Numbered from the stretch's first letter, positions 1-7,312 are shown. The stretch: DNA of 11,114 nt from DATHGT01 sp035317605 (GCA_035317605.1 DATHGT010000378.1:1-11114), one strand, 5' to 3'. Program-made: numbers and translations. Notes: generated from the letters alone by a model not told the origin.

Positions 1-2
1 TT

Positions 3-380
3 CCCAAAATCGGCCCCGGGTTGAAGGCGACGCTGGCCTCCTATGGCATCGAGACCGCTGCCGATGTCGCGTCCCGGACGGTCTCTGCCGTTCCGGGATT
101 TGGCGCAACCCGGACCAAGGAGCTCTTGTTGTGGCGACAGAGCATCGAGCGGGGGTTTGCCTTTGATCCAACGAAGGGCATAGATCCGGCGGATGTTCAA
201 GCATTGGACCTCAAATTCGCGTCACGACGGCAGGAACTCGAGCAAGAGCTACGGCAAGGGCAGCCACAGCTTTACGGCCTACGTGCCGAAGCGGAGCAAA
301 AGCGGTCGGCTCTCACGCCGCAGTTTCTTCGTCTCGCGCAGACTTTAGAGCAGGCCAAAGCCGATGCGAAAGTGGCATAG
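3..380 (+). CDS. C-terminal part of a YegI-like (COG4248) helix-hairpin-helix protein, 5' end outside window
   Basis: The reading frame is open from the window edge and ends at TAG 378-380, so only the last ~125 codons are present. The fragment begins with PKIGPGLKATLASYGIETAADV and continues with a VPGFGATRTKELL segment. Both are G-h-G hairpins of helix-hairpin-helix motifs, followed by a charged helix rich in Glu, Gln and Arg (roughly residues 75-125 of the fragment) that looks coiled-coil. This order resembles the C-terminus of COG4248 proteins, which carry an N-terminal protein-kinase domain and C-terminal HhH repeats. The kinase half is not visible, so kinase activity is inferred from family memory only. 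Codon use is less GC-rich than in the genes to the right. It could also be the tail of another HhH protein. Confidence 0.7.
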   Translation, partial: PKIGPGLKATLASYGIETAADVASRTVSAVPGFGATRTKELLLWRQSIERGFAFDPTKGIDPADVQALDLKFASRRQELEQELRQGQPQLYGLRAEAEQKRSALTPQFLRLAQTLEQAKADAKVA

Positions 381-524
381 TGGCGTCCCGGTAGGAACGG
401 CCGCTTCTCTGAGAGGCTGCTGTGCGGGGTCGACGGGGAAACCGCGGAGCAGCGGCGAGATGCTGCCGCGCCTGCGTGGCTGATGTATCAAAGATTGGAC
501 ATTCCCAGGGCTTCGGTCTAGGGC

Positions 525-530
525 TAGGAT
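525..530 (+). promoter_or_regulatory. Putative -10 box (TAGGAT), 7 bases before ATG 538
   Basis: TAGGAT follows GGGC and lies 7 bases upstream of ATG 538, so transcription would start at or next to the start codon. The same TAnnnT spacing occurs before three other genes in the window. A TTGGAC at 495-500 is 24 bases upstream, too far for an ordinary -35. The AGGA inside this stretch (526-529) could instead act as a weak Shine-Dalgarno 8 bases from ATG 538. Confidence 0.4.
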
Positions 531-537
531 GCCGGAC

Positions 538-894
538 ATGGGTCAGTTCAGCGTTCCCGTGCGTCTCACGGGACCGACGGGACGCAGCGAAGAGGTCGAC
601 CTTTTCGTCGACACGGGTGCGACGCTGGTCATCCTGCCGCGTTGGCTGGCCGAGCGGCTCGAACTGGTCGTGAAGTACCGGAAGCCGGTGGTGCTCGCCG
701 GGGGCGCGCAGGAGACGTGGCCGATCGCCGAACTCAGGGTCGCCATCGGAGACGAGGAAGTGCCGACCTTGTGCTTCATCGCGCCGGACGGCCCCGCGCT
801 TCTCGGCGCGGTTGCGCTCGAGAGCCTCTTGCTCGCCGTCGACCCGGTCGCCAAACGTCTCGTTCCAACGAGAGGTCTCGCCTTCCTATCGTAA
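538..894 (+). CDS. Retropepsin-like (clan AA) aspartic protease-fold protein
   Basis: A 118-residue protein of the small bacterial retropepsin-like class. The catalytic motif F-V-D-T-G-A-T lies at about residues 23-29, followed by the hydrophobic V-I-L-P strand. Near the C-terminus, PALLGAVALES matches the h-h-G flap-end segment of the fold, and the protein ends in a typical D-P-V-x-x-x-L-V-P stretch. One DTG per chain implies action as a homodimer, as in retroviral proteases (established for the fold, inferred here). There is no signal peptide or membrane segment. I chose ATG 538 over ATG 529 because a -10-like box and an AGGA both sit at sensible distances from 538; starting at 529 adds only three residues. 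The next gene follows without a gap. The substrate is unknown, and such proteins are often found in genomes without an assigned role. Confidence 0.82.
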   Translation: MGQFSVPVRLTGPTGRSEEVDLFVDTGATLVILPRWLAERLELVVKYRKPVVLAGGAQETWPIAELRVAIGDEEVPTLCFIAPDGPALLGAVALESLLLAVDPVAKRLVPTRGLAFLS

Positions 895-1574
895 AGCCCC
901 AGTCCTGTCGGGCGAAGATTCTGGCCATTCGGGCGCTCGCCGCCGACATCCTCGAAGCGGACCTCTCGATGGAGGGTCCGCCCGAGCTGTCCTTCGAGGC
1001 GGGGCAGTGGGTGTCGGTGCCGTTAGGGCCCAAGAGCGTGCGTGCGTATTCGATCGCCTCGACGCCGCGTTCGTCACACCGCCTCACGCTCTGCGCGGAT
1101 GTAGCGCCCGGCGGGATCGGGTCCGGGTGGTTTCGCGGCCTCGCCGTCGGCAAAACCGTCGAGTTCAAGGCGCCGTTCGGCGGCTTCGTCTTCCGGCGCG
1201 ATGACCCGCGATGTCCGCTGTTCGTGGCCGAGGAGATCGGCATCGTGCCGATCCGCTCGATGTTAATCGATCTCGACGAGCGCGGATTCGAGCTGAGCGC
1301 CACGTTGCTCTACTGGGGACGCGATCCTTCCTGGTTGCCCTACCATCACGAGTTTCTCGCGCTGACGCGTCGTTGTCCCGGCTTAGCCTATCATCCGATG
1401 GTGGCGGCGGGCGATGCCGGCAGGTTGGCGGCCCGCGCCGACGCGCTCGTGTCCGACACCCGCGACCTCGTGGCTTACGTGTCGGGCGGCGGCGCGATGA
1501 TCGACGCGGTGCGGGAGGTCTTGATGGCCAGGGGGCTCGATCGCAAGAGTGTGAGATGGGAGAAGTTCTGGTGA
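888..1574 (+). CDS. FAD/NAD(P)-binding oxidoreductase, ferredoxin-NADP reductase-like; start codon unclear
   Basis: About 228 residues with the two-domain ferredoxin-reductase fold and no iron-sulfur domain. The flavin domain shows FEAGQWVSVPLG, then R-A-Y-S-I-A-S (the RxYS FAD-binding motif) and a GGIGSGWF phosphate-contact loop. The nucleotide domain starts at PLFVAEEIGIVPIRSML and contains VAYVSGGGAMIDAVREVL. The chain ends W-E-K-F-W, with the C-terminal aromatic residue usual for the family. It would move electrons between NAD(P)H and a partner through FAD; the partner is unknown. Two oddities stand out. The usual G-G of the nucleotide loop is E-E here. No ATG, GTG or TTG lies in frame between GTG 771 and ATG 969, and 969 is too late because it would remove the first beta strand. 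I placed the start at ATC 888, overlapping the upstream stop, as a guess. The downstream TPP-enzyme gene overlaps its stop. Confidence 0.78.
   Translation: MVKPQSCRAKILAIRALAADILEADLSMEGPPELSFEAGQWVSVPLGPKSVRAYSIASTPRSSHRLTLCADVAPGGIGSGWFRGLAVGKTVEFKAPFGGFVFRRDDPRCPLFVAEEIGIVPIRSMLIDLDERGFELSATLLYWGRDPSWLPYHHEFLALTRRCPGLAYHPMVAAGDAGRLAARADALVSDTRDLVAYVSGGGAMIDAVREVLMARGLDRKSVRWEKFW
1558..1563 (+). promoter_or_regulatory. Shine-Dalgarno (GGGAGA) supporting the GTG start at 1571
   Basis: GGGAGA lies inside the end of the reductase gene, 7 bases before GTG 1571. It favours GTG 1571, which overlaps the reductase stop as GTGA, over ATG 1556, which has only a weak purine stretch upstream. Confidence 0.55.
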
Positions 1575-3214
1575 CCGGCGGCGAGCTGGTGGCGCGGGTG
1601 CTGAAGGAAGCCGGCGTGGGACACGTCTTCACGCTCTGCGGCGGCCACATCCTGCCGATCTACGACGGCTGCGTCACCGAGGGCATCCGCGTGATCGACG
1701 TGCGTCACGAGCAGGTGGCGGCCCACGCGGCCGACGCCTACGCGCGGCTCACGCGGAACATCGGGGTCGCGATCGTGACCGCGGGGCCCGGCGTCACCGA
1801 CGCGGTGACCGGCGTGGCCAACGCGCACGCGGCGCGGAGCCCGTTGCTGTTGATCGGCGGCGCCGCGCCGCTCGGGTTGCGCGGGCTCGGCGCGCTCCAG
1901 GAGATGGAGCAGGTCGCGCTGCTGCGCCCGATCACCAAGGGCGCCTTCACGGTGGCCGAGACCCGACAGATTCCCGAGGTGCTGACCTCCGCCATTCGCA
2001 CCGCGCTCTCCGGACGCCCCGGCCCGGTGTTCGTGGAGATTCCCGTCGATGTGCTGCTCACCGGCGTGGAAGACCGGCTGGCGCCGGTGCCGCAGCGCTA
2101 CGTCCATCGCACGGCGGCCCTGGCCGATCCCGACGCGATCGTGCGTCTGGCTCATCTGCTCTCGCGCGCCGAGCGTCCGGTGGTCATGGCGGGCAGCGGC
2201 GTCTGGTGGGACGACGCGGCCAAGGCGCTGGCGGCCTTCGCCGAATCCGCGGGCGTCCCCGTCTTCATGAACGGCGCGGGGCGGGGGACGCTGGCGGCGG
2301 ATCATCCGCTCGCCTTCGCCCAGGCGCGGGGCTTCGCGCTGGCCACCGCGGACGTCGTGCTCGTGCTCGGCGCACCGCTGGATTTCCGCCTGGGCTATGG
2401 ACGTCCGCCCACGTTCGCGGAGGACGCGCGCGTGTGCATGATCGACTGCGACGGCGTCGAGCTGGGCCGCAACCGGCCGCTCGAGGTGGGCGTCGTCGCC
2501 CACATCGGCCGCGCTCTCGAGCAATTAGTGGACACGCTCCCCGCGGCGCTGCCCGCGCGCTGGGACGAGTGGCGGCGGCGTCTGGGAGGGAAAGAGCGCG
2601 AGAGCCGCGAGCGGCTCGACGCCGAGTGCCGCTCCGACGCGGTGCCGATCTCCCACTATCGATGGGCGGCCGAGATCGCGCGCGTGGTCACGCCCGAGAC
2701 CATCGTGATCGGCGACGGCGGCGACGTCGTCGGTTGCGCGTCCAAGGTCGTCAACCTCCACCGGCCGGGGCAGTGGCTCGATCCCGGGCCGTTCGGCTGT
2801 CTCGGCGTCGGTCCCGCGTTCGCGATCGCGGCCAAGCTGCTGCATCCCGAGCGTCGCGTGCTCTTGATCGCGGGCGACGGCGCGCTCGGCCTCAACGCGA
2901 TGGATCTGGAGACCGCGGTGCGCTTCGGCTTGCCGCTGACGTGCATCGTCGGCAACGACGGCGGGTGGGGGCAGATCCGCAATCCGCAGCTGTCGTTCTT
3001 CGGCGAGGACCGCGCGGTGGCGACCTCGCTGCCGCGGACGCGCTTCGACCTGATGGTGCAAGCGCTCGGCGGACGCGGAGCGTTCGTCACCGAGCCCGCG
3101 GCCATCGCCCCCGCGCTGGAGCAGGCCCTCGCCTCCGACGACGTCTGGTGCATCAACGTGGCGCTCGATCCCGCGGCCTATCGACGCACCGGCCAGGTCT
3201 CGATGGCGATTTGA
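1571..3214 (+). CDS. Thiamine-diphosphate-dependent enzyme, acetolactate synthase-like large-subunit family
   Basis: 547 residues, the full length of the family, with all three domains. The N-terminal Pyr domain has GHVFTLCGGHILPIYDG and R-H-E-Q with the presumed catalytic Glu at residue 47, then VTAGPGVTDAVTG. The middle domain carries ERPVVMAGSGVWWDDA. The C-terminal PP domain has the TPP motif G-D-G-A-L-G at 435-440 and G-N-D-G-G-W-G from 461, the Mg-binding spacing expected (N-D instead of the common N-N). Enzymes of this fold make or break C-C bonds next to a carbonyl (acetolactate synthase, oxalyl-CoA decarboxylase, 2-hydroxyacyl-CoA lyase, glyoxylate carboligase). The exact reaction cannot be read from the sequence, and no small regulatory subunit gene lies next to it, so branched-chain amino acid synthesis is not implied. 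The overlap with the reductase (GTGA) and with the glycosyltransferase (TTGA) suggests coupled translation. ATG 1556 is an alternative start. Confidence 0.88.
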   Translation: MTGGELVARVLKEAGVGHVFTLCGGHILPIYDGCVTEGIRVIDVRHEQVAAHAADAYARLTRNIGVAIVTAGPGVTDAVTGVANAHAARSPLLLIGGAAPLGLRGLGALQEMEQVALLRPITKGAFTVAETRQIPEVLTSAIRTALSGRPGPVFVEIPVDVLLTGVEDRLAPVPQRYVHRTAALADPDAIVRLAHLLSRAERPVVMAGSGVWWDDAAKALAAFAESAGVPVFMNGAGRGTLAADHPLAFAQARGFALATADVVLVLGAPLDFRLGYGRPPTFAEDARVCMIDCDGVELGRNRPLEVGVVAHIGRALEQLVDTLPAALPARWDEWRRRLGGKERESRERLDAECRSDAVPISHYRWAAEIARVVTPETIVIGDGGDVVGCASKVVNLHRPGQWLDPGPFGCLGVGPAFAIAAKLLHPERRVLLIAGDGALGLNAMDLETAVRFGLPLTCIVGNDGGWGQIRNPQLSFFGEDRAVATSLPRTRFDLMVQALGGRGAFVTEPAAIAPALEQALASDDVWCINVALDPAAYRRTGQVSMAI

Positions 3215-4242
3215 GCCCGCTGCGGGTCACGATCCTTTGCCCGCACGTGAGGGTGGCGGGTGGCGTTCGGGCGATCCTCACCTACGCCGATCGGCTGGCC
3301 GTCAAGGGTCACGACGTCGAAGTCCACGTGCCGGCGACAAGCGCGGCGCGCGCGTGGTGGCTCAACGCGCGCGGGGACAGATCGACCTTCATGGGCTCGC
3401 TGACCGCCCGCGTTCGCTGGGTCGGACGCTGGCGGGCGAGCGGGCTCCGCGGGGCCGACGTGCTGCTGGCCACCGCCTGGCAGTCGGCGCCCGTCGCCGC
3501 CGTCGCCGCCGCCCGCTGCGGCAGGAAGTTCTACCTCGTCCAGCACTACGAGAGCCTCTACCACGGCCGCCCGGACGCCGTGGACGATACCTATCGGCTG
3601 CCGCTGCGGAAGATCGTGATCTCGACGTGGCTCCGCGACGTCGTGCGCGAGAAGTTCGGGGCCGAGGCCGACGTGCTGGTCACGCCCGTCGATCGGCGCC
3701 TGTTCCATCCCGTGCCCGACGCGCCCCGCGGCGCCAGGCCGCGCGTGCTCATGCTCCATCACGAGTACGCGTGGAAGGGCGTGGCCGACGGCATGGAGGC
3801 GGTGGCGCGGGCTCGCCGCGCCGGCGCCGACTTCGTGCTCGTGGGCTTCGGGGTGAAGCCGCCGCGCCAGCCGTTGCCGTACGACGAGTTCCACACGAAC
3901 CCGCCGCAGGAGACCCTGGCCCGCCTCTACGGCGGCTGCGACGTCTATCTCTGCCCGTCGTGGGACGAGGGACTCGGGATGCCGGCGATGGAGGCGATGG
4001 TCTGTGGCGTCGCGCTGGTGACCTACGACAACGGCGGGTGTCGCGACTACGCGCGCGACGAAGAGACCGCGCTGGTGGCGCGACGGCGGGACGTCGACGA
4101 TCTGGCGGCCCGGCTGGTGCGGATGGTCACCGACGCGGCCCTGCGCCGACGCCTGGCCGCGGCCGGCGGCGAGCTGATCACGCGCTCGTTCGACTGGGAC
4201 GCCGCAGTCGCGCGGCTCGAGCGTCTATTTCGAAGTCACTGA
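3211..4242 (+). CDS. GT4-type glycosyltransferase
   Basis: 343 residues with the GT-B fold. The N-terminal half begins LRVTILCPHV and VAGGVRAIL, the glycine-rich acceptor loop. The C-terminal half starts around ARPRVLMLHHEYAWKG, shows FVLVGFG, and has the retaining-GT motif E-x7-E as EGLGMPAME (Glu 253 and Glu 261), followed by G-V-A-L-V-T-Y-D-N-G-G and a closing SFDWDAAVARLERLF helix. It would transfer a sugar from a nucleotide donor; donor and acceptor are unknown. There is no signal peptide, as expected for a cytoplasmic or membrane-peripheral enzyme. TTG 3211 overlaps the TPP-enzyme stop as TTGA. The next in-frame starts, GTG 3247 and GTG 3253, would delete the first beta strand, so TTG is preferred despite a poor ribosome binding site. 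Its last 65 bases overlap a minus-strand gene. Confidence 0.88.
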   Translation: MSPLRVTILCPHVRVAGGVRAILTYADRLAVKGHDVEVHVPATSAARAWWLNARGDRSTFMGSLTARVRWVGRWRASGLRGADVLLATAWQSAPVAAVAAARCGRKFYLVQHYESLYHGRPDAVDDTYRLPLRKIVISTWLRDVVREKFGAEADVLVTPVDRRLFHPVPDAPRGARPRVLMLHHEYAWKGVADGMEAVARARRAGADFVLVGFGVKPPRQPLPYDEFHTNPPQETLARLYGGCDVYLCPSWDEGLGMPAMEAMVCGVALVTYDNGGCRDYARDEETALVARRRDVDDLAARLVRMVTDAALRRRLAAAGGELITRSFDWDAAVARLERLFRSH

Positions 4243-4465
4243 GCTCGTCCGTCGACTCGTCGCCGCGCGTCTCGGTCCGGGAGGTGAGGCGACGCAGCTC
4301 CAGCTCGACTTCGTGCAGGCGCGCGGCCAGCCGGTCGCGCTCGTCGCGAAGCGACCGCGTCAGCGCGACCACGGCCTCGATGAGACGCCGCTCGCGGTCC
4401 TCGAGACTGCCGATGGGGGGCGGGAGGATCTCGACCGCCGGATGCTCGGGATGAAGCGTGGCCAT
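4178..4465 (-). CDS. Small coiled-coil protein of unknown function
   Basis: 95 residues starting MATLHPEHPAVEILPPP. Residues ~20-65 form an uninterrupted charged helix (EDRERRLIEAVVALTRSL, then DERDRLAARLHEVELELRRL) with leucines and valines at heptad-like spacing, so a coiled coil is likely. The tail is acidic then basic. No known family is recognised. Third codon positions are strongly G/C in this frame, which supports real coding over a shadow. ATG 4465 is preferred to the upstream ATG 4615 because the extra 50 residues look non-coding and would run into the divergent FmdB-like gene. The gene ends inside the glycosyltransferase gene, a 65-base tail-to-tail overlap. No clear ribosome binding site is visible. 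Confidence 0.52.
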   Translation of the reverse strand: MATLHPEHPAVEILPPPIGSLEDRERRLIEAVVALTRSLRDERDRLAARLHEVELELRRLTSRTETRGDESTDELSDFEIDARAARLRRPSRTSA

Positions 4466-4596
4466 CGTCCACGCGCGAGGAGCAAGAAAAGTGCCCGGGC
4501 TCGACGTATTGTGCGGCGCGGGCTTCGCTCTCGTCCCGGTGCGCGCGTGTGCGCGCTCCTGACACTGTGTCGCGCGGGGAGACACGGAGGGAGCGG

Positions 4597-4605
4597 TGCT
4601 AGAAT
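4597..4605 (+). promoter_or_regulatory. Extended -10 promoter (TGC-TAGAAT), 8 bases before ATG 4614
   Basis: TGC followed by TAGAAT matches an extended -10 element, with one mismatch to TATAAT. It ends 8 bases before ATG 4614, so the transcript would start at or just before the start codon. No -35 is recognisable at the usual distance. GGAGG at 4586-4590 lies 23 bases from ATG 4614 but only 5 from a GTG at 4596, so translation from GTG 4596 on a longer transcript is the alternative. Confidence 0.45.
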
Positions 4606-4613
4606 TGAGCGGC

Positions 4614-4988
4614 ATGCCGATTTACGAGTACGACTGTCGTGACTGCCGGCGCGTGGTCAGCGTGCTGGTGCTTCGGCCGTCCGCCGCCGAAGCGCCTCGG
4701 TGTCCCCGCTGCGGCGGCGCGGCCCTCACCCGGCTCATGTCCCGCTTCGCCACCATCAAGTCCGAGGAAGCGCGCCTGGAGTCCCTCGCCGACTCCGCGA
4801 GCATTGGCGACATCGACGAGAACGACCCTGCCAGCGTCGCCCGCTTCATGAAGAAGATGGGGCGCGAGATGGGCGACGATCTCGGCGAGGACTTCGACGA
4901 GGTGATGGACGAAGCGCTCGATGAATCCACCAGCGACGAGGAGAGCCCGGACTCCGTCCCGTCCTCGGGCGCCGACGACGACCTCTGA
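4614..4988 (+). CDS. FmdB-like zinc ribbon protein with acidic tail
   Basis: 124 residues opening with MPIYEYDC, the hallmark start of FmdB-type zinc ribbons. Two CxxC pairs (Cys 8/11 and Cys 30/33, the second as CPRCGG) would bind one zinc ion. The family is often labelled putative regulatory protein, after FmdB near formamidase genes, but its general role is not settled. After the ribbon comes a helical stretch (SEEARLESLADSAS, then ARFMKKMGREMGDDL) and a very acidic, probably disordered tail from about residue 80. ATG 4614 is chosen because the family starts exactly there and because of the TAGAAT box; GTG 4596 would add six residues. The acetyltransferase gene starts 21 bases after the stop. 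Confidence 0.88.
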   Translation: MPIYEYDCRDCRRVVSVLVLRPSAAEAPRCPRCGGAALTRLMSRFATIKSEEARLESLADSASIGDIDENDPASVARFMKKMGREMGDDLGEDFDEVMDEALDESTSDEESPDSVPSSGADDDL

Positions 4989-5009
4989 GCGGCGACCCAT
5001 CCCTATCGC

Positions 5010-5990
5010 GTGAAGACCGAGAACCTCGACGATCTCGACGCGGTCGGCCCGGCCGCGTGGCAGGCCCTGCACGCCGCCTCGAGCCTGCGCTCGCCGTTTC
5101 TCTCCTGGACCTGGCAGAGCGAGTGGGCGCGAGCCTTCGCTCCCGACGATCGGCTGGAGATCCGCCGGGTGACCGATGATGCCGGCCGACTGCTGGGCCT
5201 GCTGCCGCTGCACGAAGCCGAGCCTGGCGTGCTGCGGATCCTCGGCGGCGTCGACGTGTCCGACTACCTCGACCTGCTCGCCGAGGCCGGGCGGGAGAGC
5301 GAGGTGTGGGCCGCGCTGCTGGCCTCGCGTCCTCCCACGCGGCCGATCTGGGACCTGCACTCCGTGCCCGCGGCCTCGCCCACCGTCGAGCGGTTGCCTG
5401 CGCTCGCCGCCGAACACGGCGTCGAGGTGACGGTCGCCGTCGAGGAGCGCTGTCCGATCCTCGAGCTGCCGGCGACCTGGGAGGCCTACCTCGCCACGCT
5501 CGCGGGCAAGCACCGCCACGAGATGCTCCGCAAGATGCGGCGGCTCGAGCGCGAGGTGCCCGAGGCGCGCGCCGTCGGCCTCGCGTCCCGCGCCGAGGTC
5601 GAGTCGCGCTTCGACGATTTCCTCACGCTCCACCGGCATTCGCGCGTGGGCAAAGCGCGATTCATGGACGAGCGGATGGAAGCGTTCTTCCGCCGGGTCG
5701 CCGCGCGGCTCGCCGACGCGGGAGGCGTCCGCCTGTGGCTGCTGGATACGCCGGACGGCCCGCTCGCCTCGTTTCTGACGCTCGAGTGGGATGGCACCGT
5801 GGGGCTCTACAACTCCGGCTTCCGTCCGGACGCCGCCGCGCTCTCGCCCGGCCTGGTGCTGCTCACCCACGTCGTGCGCGACGCCATCGAGCGCGGGCGA
5901 CGGCGCTTCGATTTCCTGCGCGGCGAAGAGCGCTACAAGTACGAGTTCGGTCCGACCCCCGAGCCCGTCTACACGGTGACGATCCGATGA
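5010..5990 (+). CDS. CelD/BioF2-type GNAT-fold acetyltransferase
   Basis: 326 residues matching the acetyltransferase group known from CelD/BcsL-type proteins (Acetyltransf_6). The N-terminal half includes SPFLSWTWQSEW and then LLGLLPLHE. The core contains KHRHEMLRKMRRLE, a LTLHRHSR helix, and the strand GPLASFLTLEWDG leading into LYNSGFRPD. The family's C-terminal signature is clear: GLVLLTHVVRDAIERG, then FDFLRGEERYKYEFG. These proteins transfer acyl or aminoacyl groups and are frequent in exopolysaccharide gene clusters; the acceptor here is unknown. GTG 5010 is the first start codon after an in-frame stop and has a weak ribosome binding site, so coupling to the FmdB-like gene 21 bases upstream is plausible. 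Its stop overlaps the next start as ATGA. Confidence 0.85.
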   Translation: MKTENLDDLDAVGPAAWQALHAASSLRSPFLSWTWQSEWARAFAPDDRLEIRRVTDDAGRLLGLLPLHEAEPGVLRILGGVDVSDYLDLLAEAGRESEVWAALLASRPPTRPIWDLHSVPAASPTVERLPALAAEHGVEVTVAVEERCPILELPATWEAYLATLAGKHRHEMLRKMRRLEREVPEARAVGLASRAEVESRFDDFLTLHRHSRVGKARFMDERMEAFFRRVAARLADAGGVRLWLLDTPDGPLASFLTLEWDGTVGLYNSGFRPDAAALSPGLVLLTHVVRDAIERGRRRFDFLRGEERYKYEFGPTPEPVYTVTIR

Positions 5991-7258
5991 CTCCGGCCGG
6001 CATGCTCAGGATCGCCATGCTCAGCGTCCACACCTGCCCGCTCGCCGTGCTCGGCGGCAAGGAGACGGGCGGGATGAACGTCTACGTCCGCGAGCTGTCG
6101 CGCGAGCTGGGGCGCATGGGCGTCGAGGTCGACATCTTCACCCGCTCGCAGGACCCGACGATCCCCCGCGTGGTGACCATGGGCGATTCGGCGCGGGTCA
6201 TCCACTTGCCCGCCGGCCCGGAAGCCCCGCTGGCCCGCGAGCGCGTCCACGAGCATCTCGACGAGTTCGTCGACGGCGTGGAGGCCTGGCGCCTGACGCG
6301 CGACGTGGACTACGACCTGATCCACGCGCACTACTGGCTCTCCGGCGTGGTCGGGCTCGCCCTGCGCGAGCGCTGGTCGATCCCGATGCTCCAGATGTTC
6401 CACACCCTCGGCGACCTCAAGAATCGCGTGGCCCGGCGCGCGGCCGATGTGGAGCCCGCGGTCCGGCTCGCCGAGGAAGCGCGGGTGATCGCGTCGGCCG
6501 AGCGGCTGGTCGCGGCCAGCGTGGCCGAGCGCGCGTATCTCATCCGTCACGCGGCCGCCGACCCCGAGCGGATCGCGGTCGTGCCCTGCGGCGTCGACAC
6601 CGAGATGTTCACGCCGGGCGACGCCGAGGCGGCCCGGGCCACGCTCCAGCGCTCGAGCGAGCCGCTCATTCTCTACGTGGGGCGGCTGGCGCCGATCAAG
6701 GGGCTGGAGACGCTGCTCGACGCGATCGCGCTGCTCGCCCGTCAGGGCCGGCGGGTCCGGCTCCTCGTGGTGGGGGGCGACGCCGACGAGCCGCAGGACA
6801 GTCACGAGGTCGGGCTGCGCGCGCGCATCACCACGCTCGGCATCGCCGACCTCGTGAGCTTCGCCGGGCCCCAGCCGCAGGAGACGTTGCGGACTCACTA
6901 CGTCGCCGCCGACGTCACCGTGCTGCCCTCGCACTACGAATCGTTCGGGATGGTGGCGCTGGAGGCGATGGCGTGCGGCAGTCCGGTGGTGGCCTCGCGG
7001 GTCGGCGGGCTCACCACGACCGTGCGCGACGGCGTCACCGGCTTCCTCGTCCCCGAGGGCGACGTGAGCGCGCTGGCCGGGCGGCTGGAGACCCTGCTCG
7101 CCGATCCCGATCTCCGCTGGCGTCTGGGCCGCGAGGGCGTCCGCTGGGCCGCCCAGCACCGCTGGCCCTGCGTCGCCGAGGCCATCTGCCGCGAGTACGC
7201 GCTGCTCGAATCGCGCGCCCGCCCCCACCTCGCGGCGGCTCGCTGTAACGACGTCTGA
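5987..7258 (+). CDS. GT4 glycosyltransferase, MshA/sucrose-synthase-like
   Basis: 423 residues with the GT-B fold. The start MLRIAMLSVHTCPLA, followed by GGKETGGMNVYVREL, is the acceptor/donor loop of the MshA (D-inositol-3-phosphate glycosyltransferase) and sucrose-phosphate-synthase-like group. DLIHAHYWLSG and VPCGVDTEMFTPG are also typical. The C-terminal domain shows LYVGRLAPIKGLETLL, LLVVGGD and the E-x7-E pair as ESFGMVALE (Glu 318 and Glu 326), then ACGSPVVAS. It makes a retaining glycosidic bond from a nucleotide sugar. Mycothiol synthesis is not supported because no other mycothiol gene is present, so an unknown glycan or glycolipid product is more likely. ATG 5987 overlaps the acetyltransferase stop (ATGA), with GGTGA 8 bases upstream as ribosome binding site; ATG 6002 is an alternative start. 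Confidence 0.9.
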   Translation: MTPAGMLRIAMLSVHTCPLAVLGGKETGGMNVYVRELSRELGRMGVEVDIFTRSQDPTIPRVVTMGDSARVIHLPAGPEAPLARERVHEHLDEFVDGVEAWRLTRDVDYDLIHAHYWLSGVVGLALRERWSIPMLQMFHTLGDLKNRVARRAADVEPAVRLAEEARVIASAERLVAASVAERAYLIRHAAADPERIAVVPCGVDTEMFTPGDAEAARATLQRSSEPLILYVGRLAPIKGLETLLDAIALLARQGRRVRLLVVGGDADEPQDSHEVGLRARITTLGIADLVSFAGPQPQETLRTHYVAADVTVLPSHYESFGMVALEAMACGSPVVASRVGGLTTTVRDGVTGFLVPEGDVSALAGRLETLLADPDLRWRLGREGVRWAAQHRWPCVAEAICREYALLESRARPHLAAARCNDV

Positions 7259-7279
7259 TCGCGTGGCGTCGCCAGCCGG

Positions 7280-7312
7280 TTGACAAAGGAGAAATCTTTA
7301 GGTGACTATATA
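7280..7312 (+). promoter_or_regulatory. Candidate promoter in the AT-rich leader of the metallopeptidase gene
   Basis: TTGACA (7280-7285) is a perfect -35 hexamer. TATATA (7307-7312) is the best -10 but is 21 bases away; GACTAT (7304-7309), at 18 bases, is a poorer match at better spacing. The stretch is clearly more AT-rich than its surroundings. TTTAGGTGAC plus TATATAG (7297-7313) also matches 15 of 17 positions of the SP6 phage promoter core, discussed under findings. Confidence 0.5.

Noticed and set aside
345..539. Small minus-strand frame in the gap after the HhH gene
   Set aside because: No motif, no ribosome binding site, and it overlaps the end of a clear gene and the retropepsin promoter.
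642..887. Upstream extension of the reductase frame from ATG 642
   Set aside because: The extra ~80 residues are an Arg/Gly/Ala-rich shadow of the retropepsin-like gene; family similarity starts only after 890.
4599..5870. Long minus-strand open frame opposite the FmdB-like and acetyltransferase genes
   Set aside because: Antisense frame typical of GC-rich DNA; His/Arg/Gly-rich with no motifs, while both plus-strand genes show clear families.
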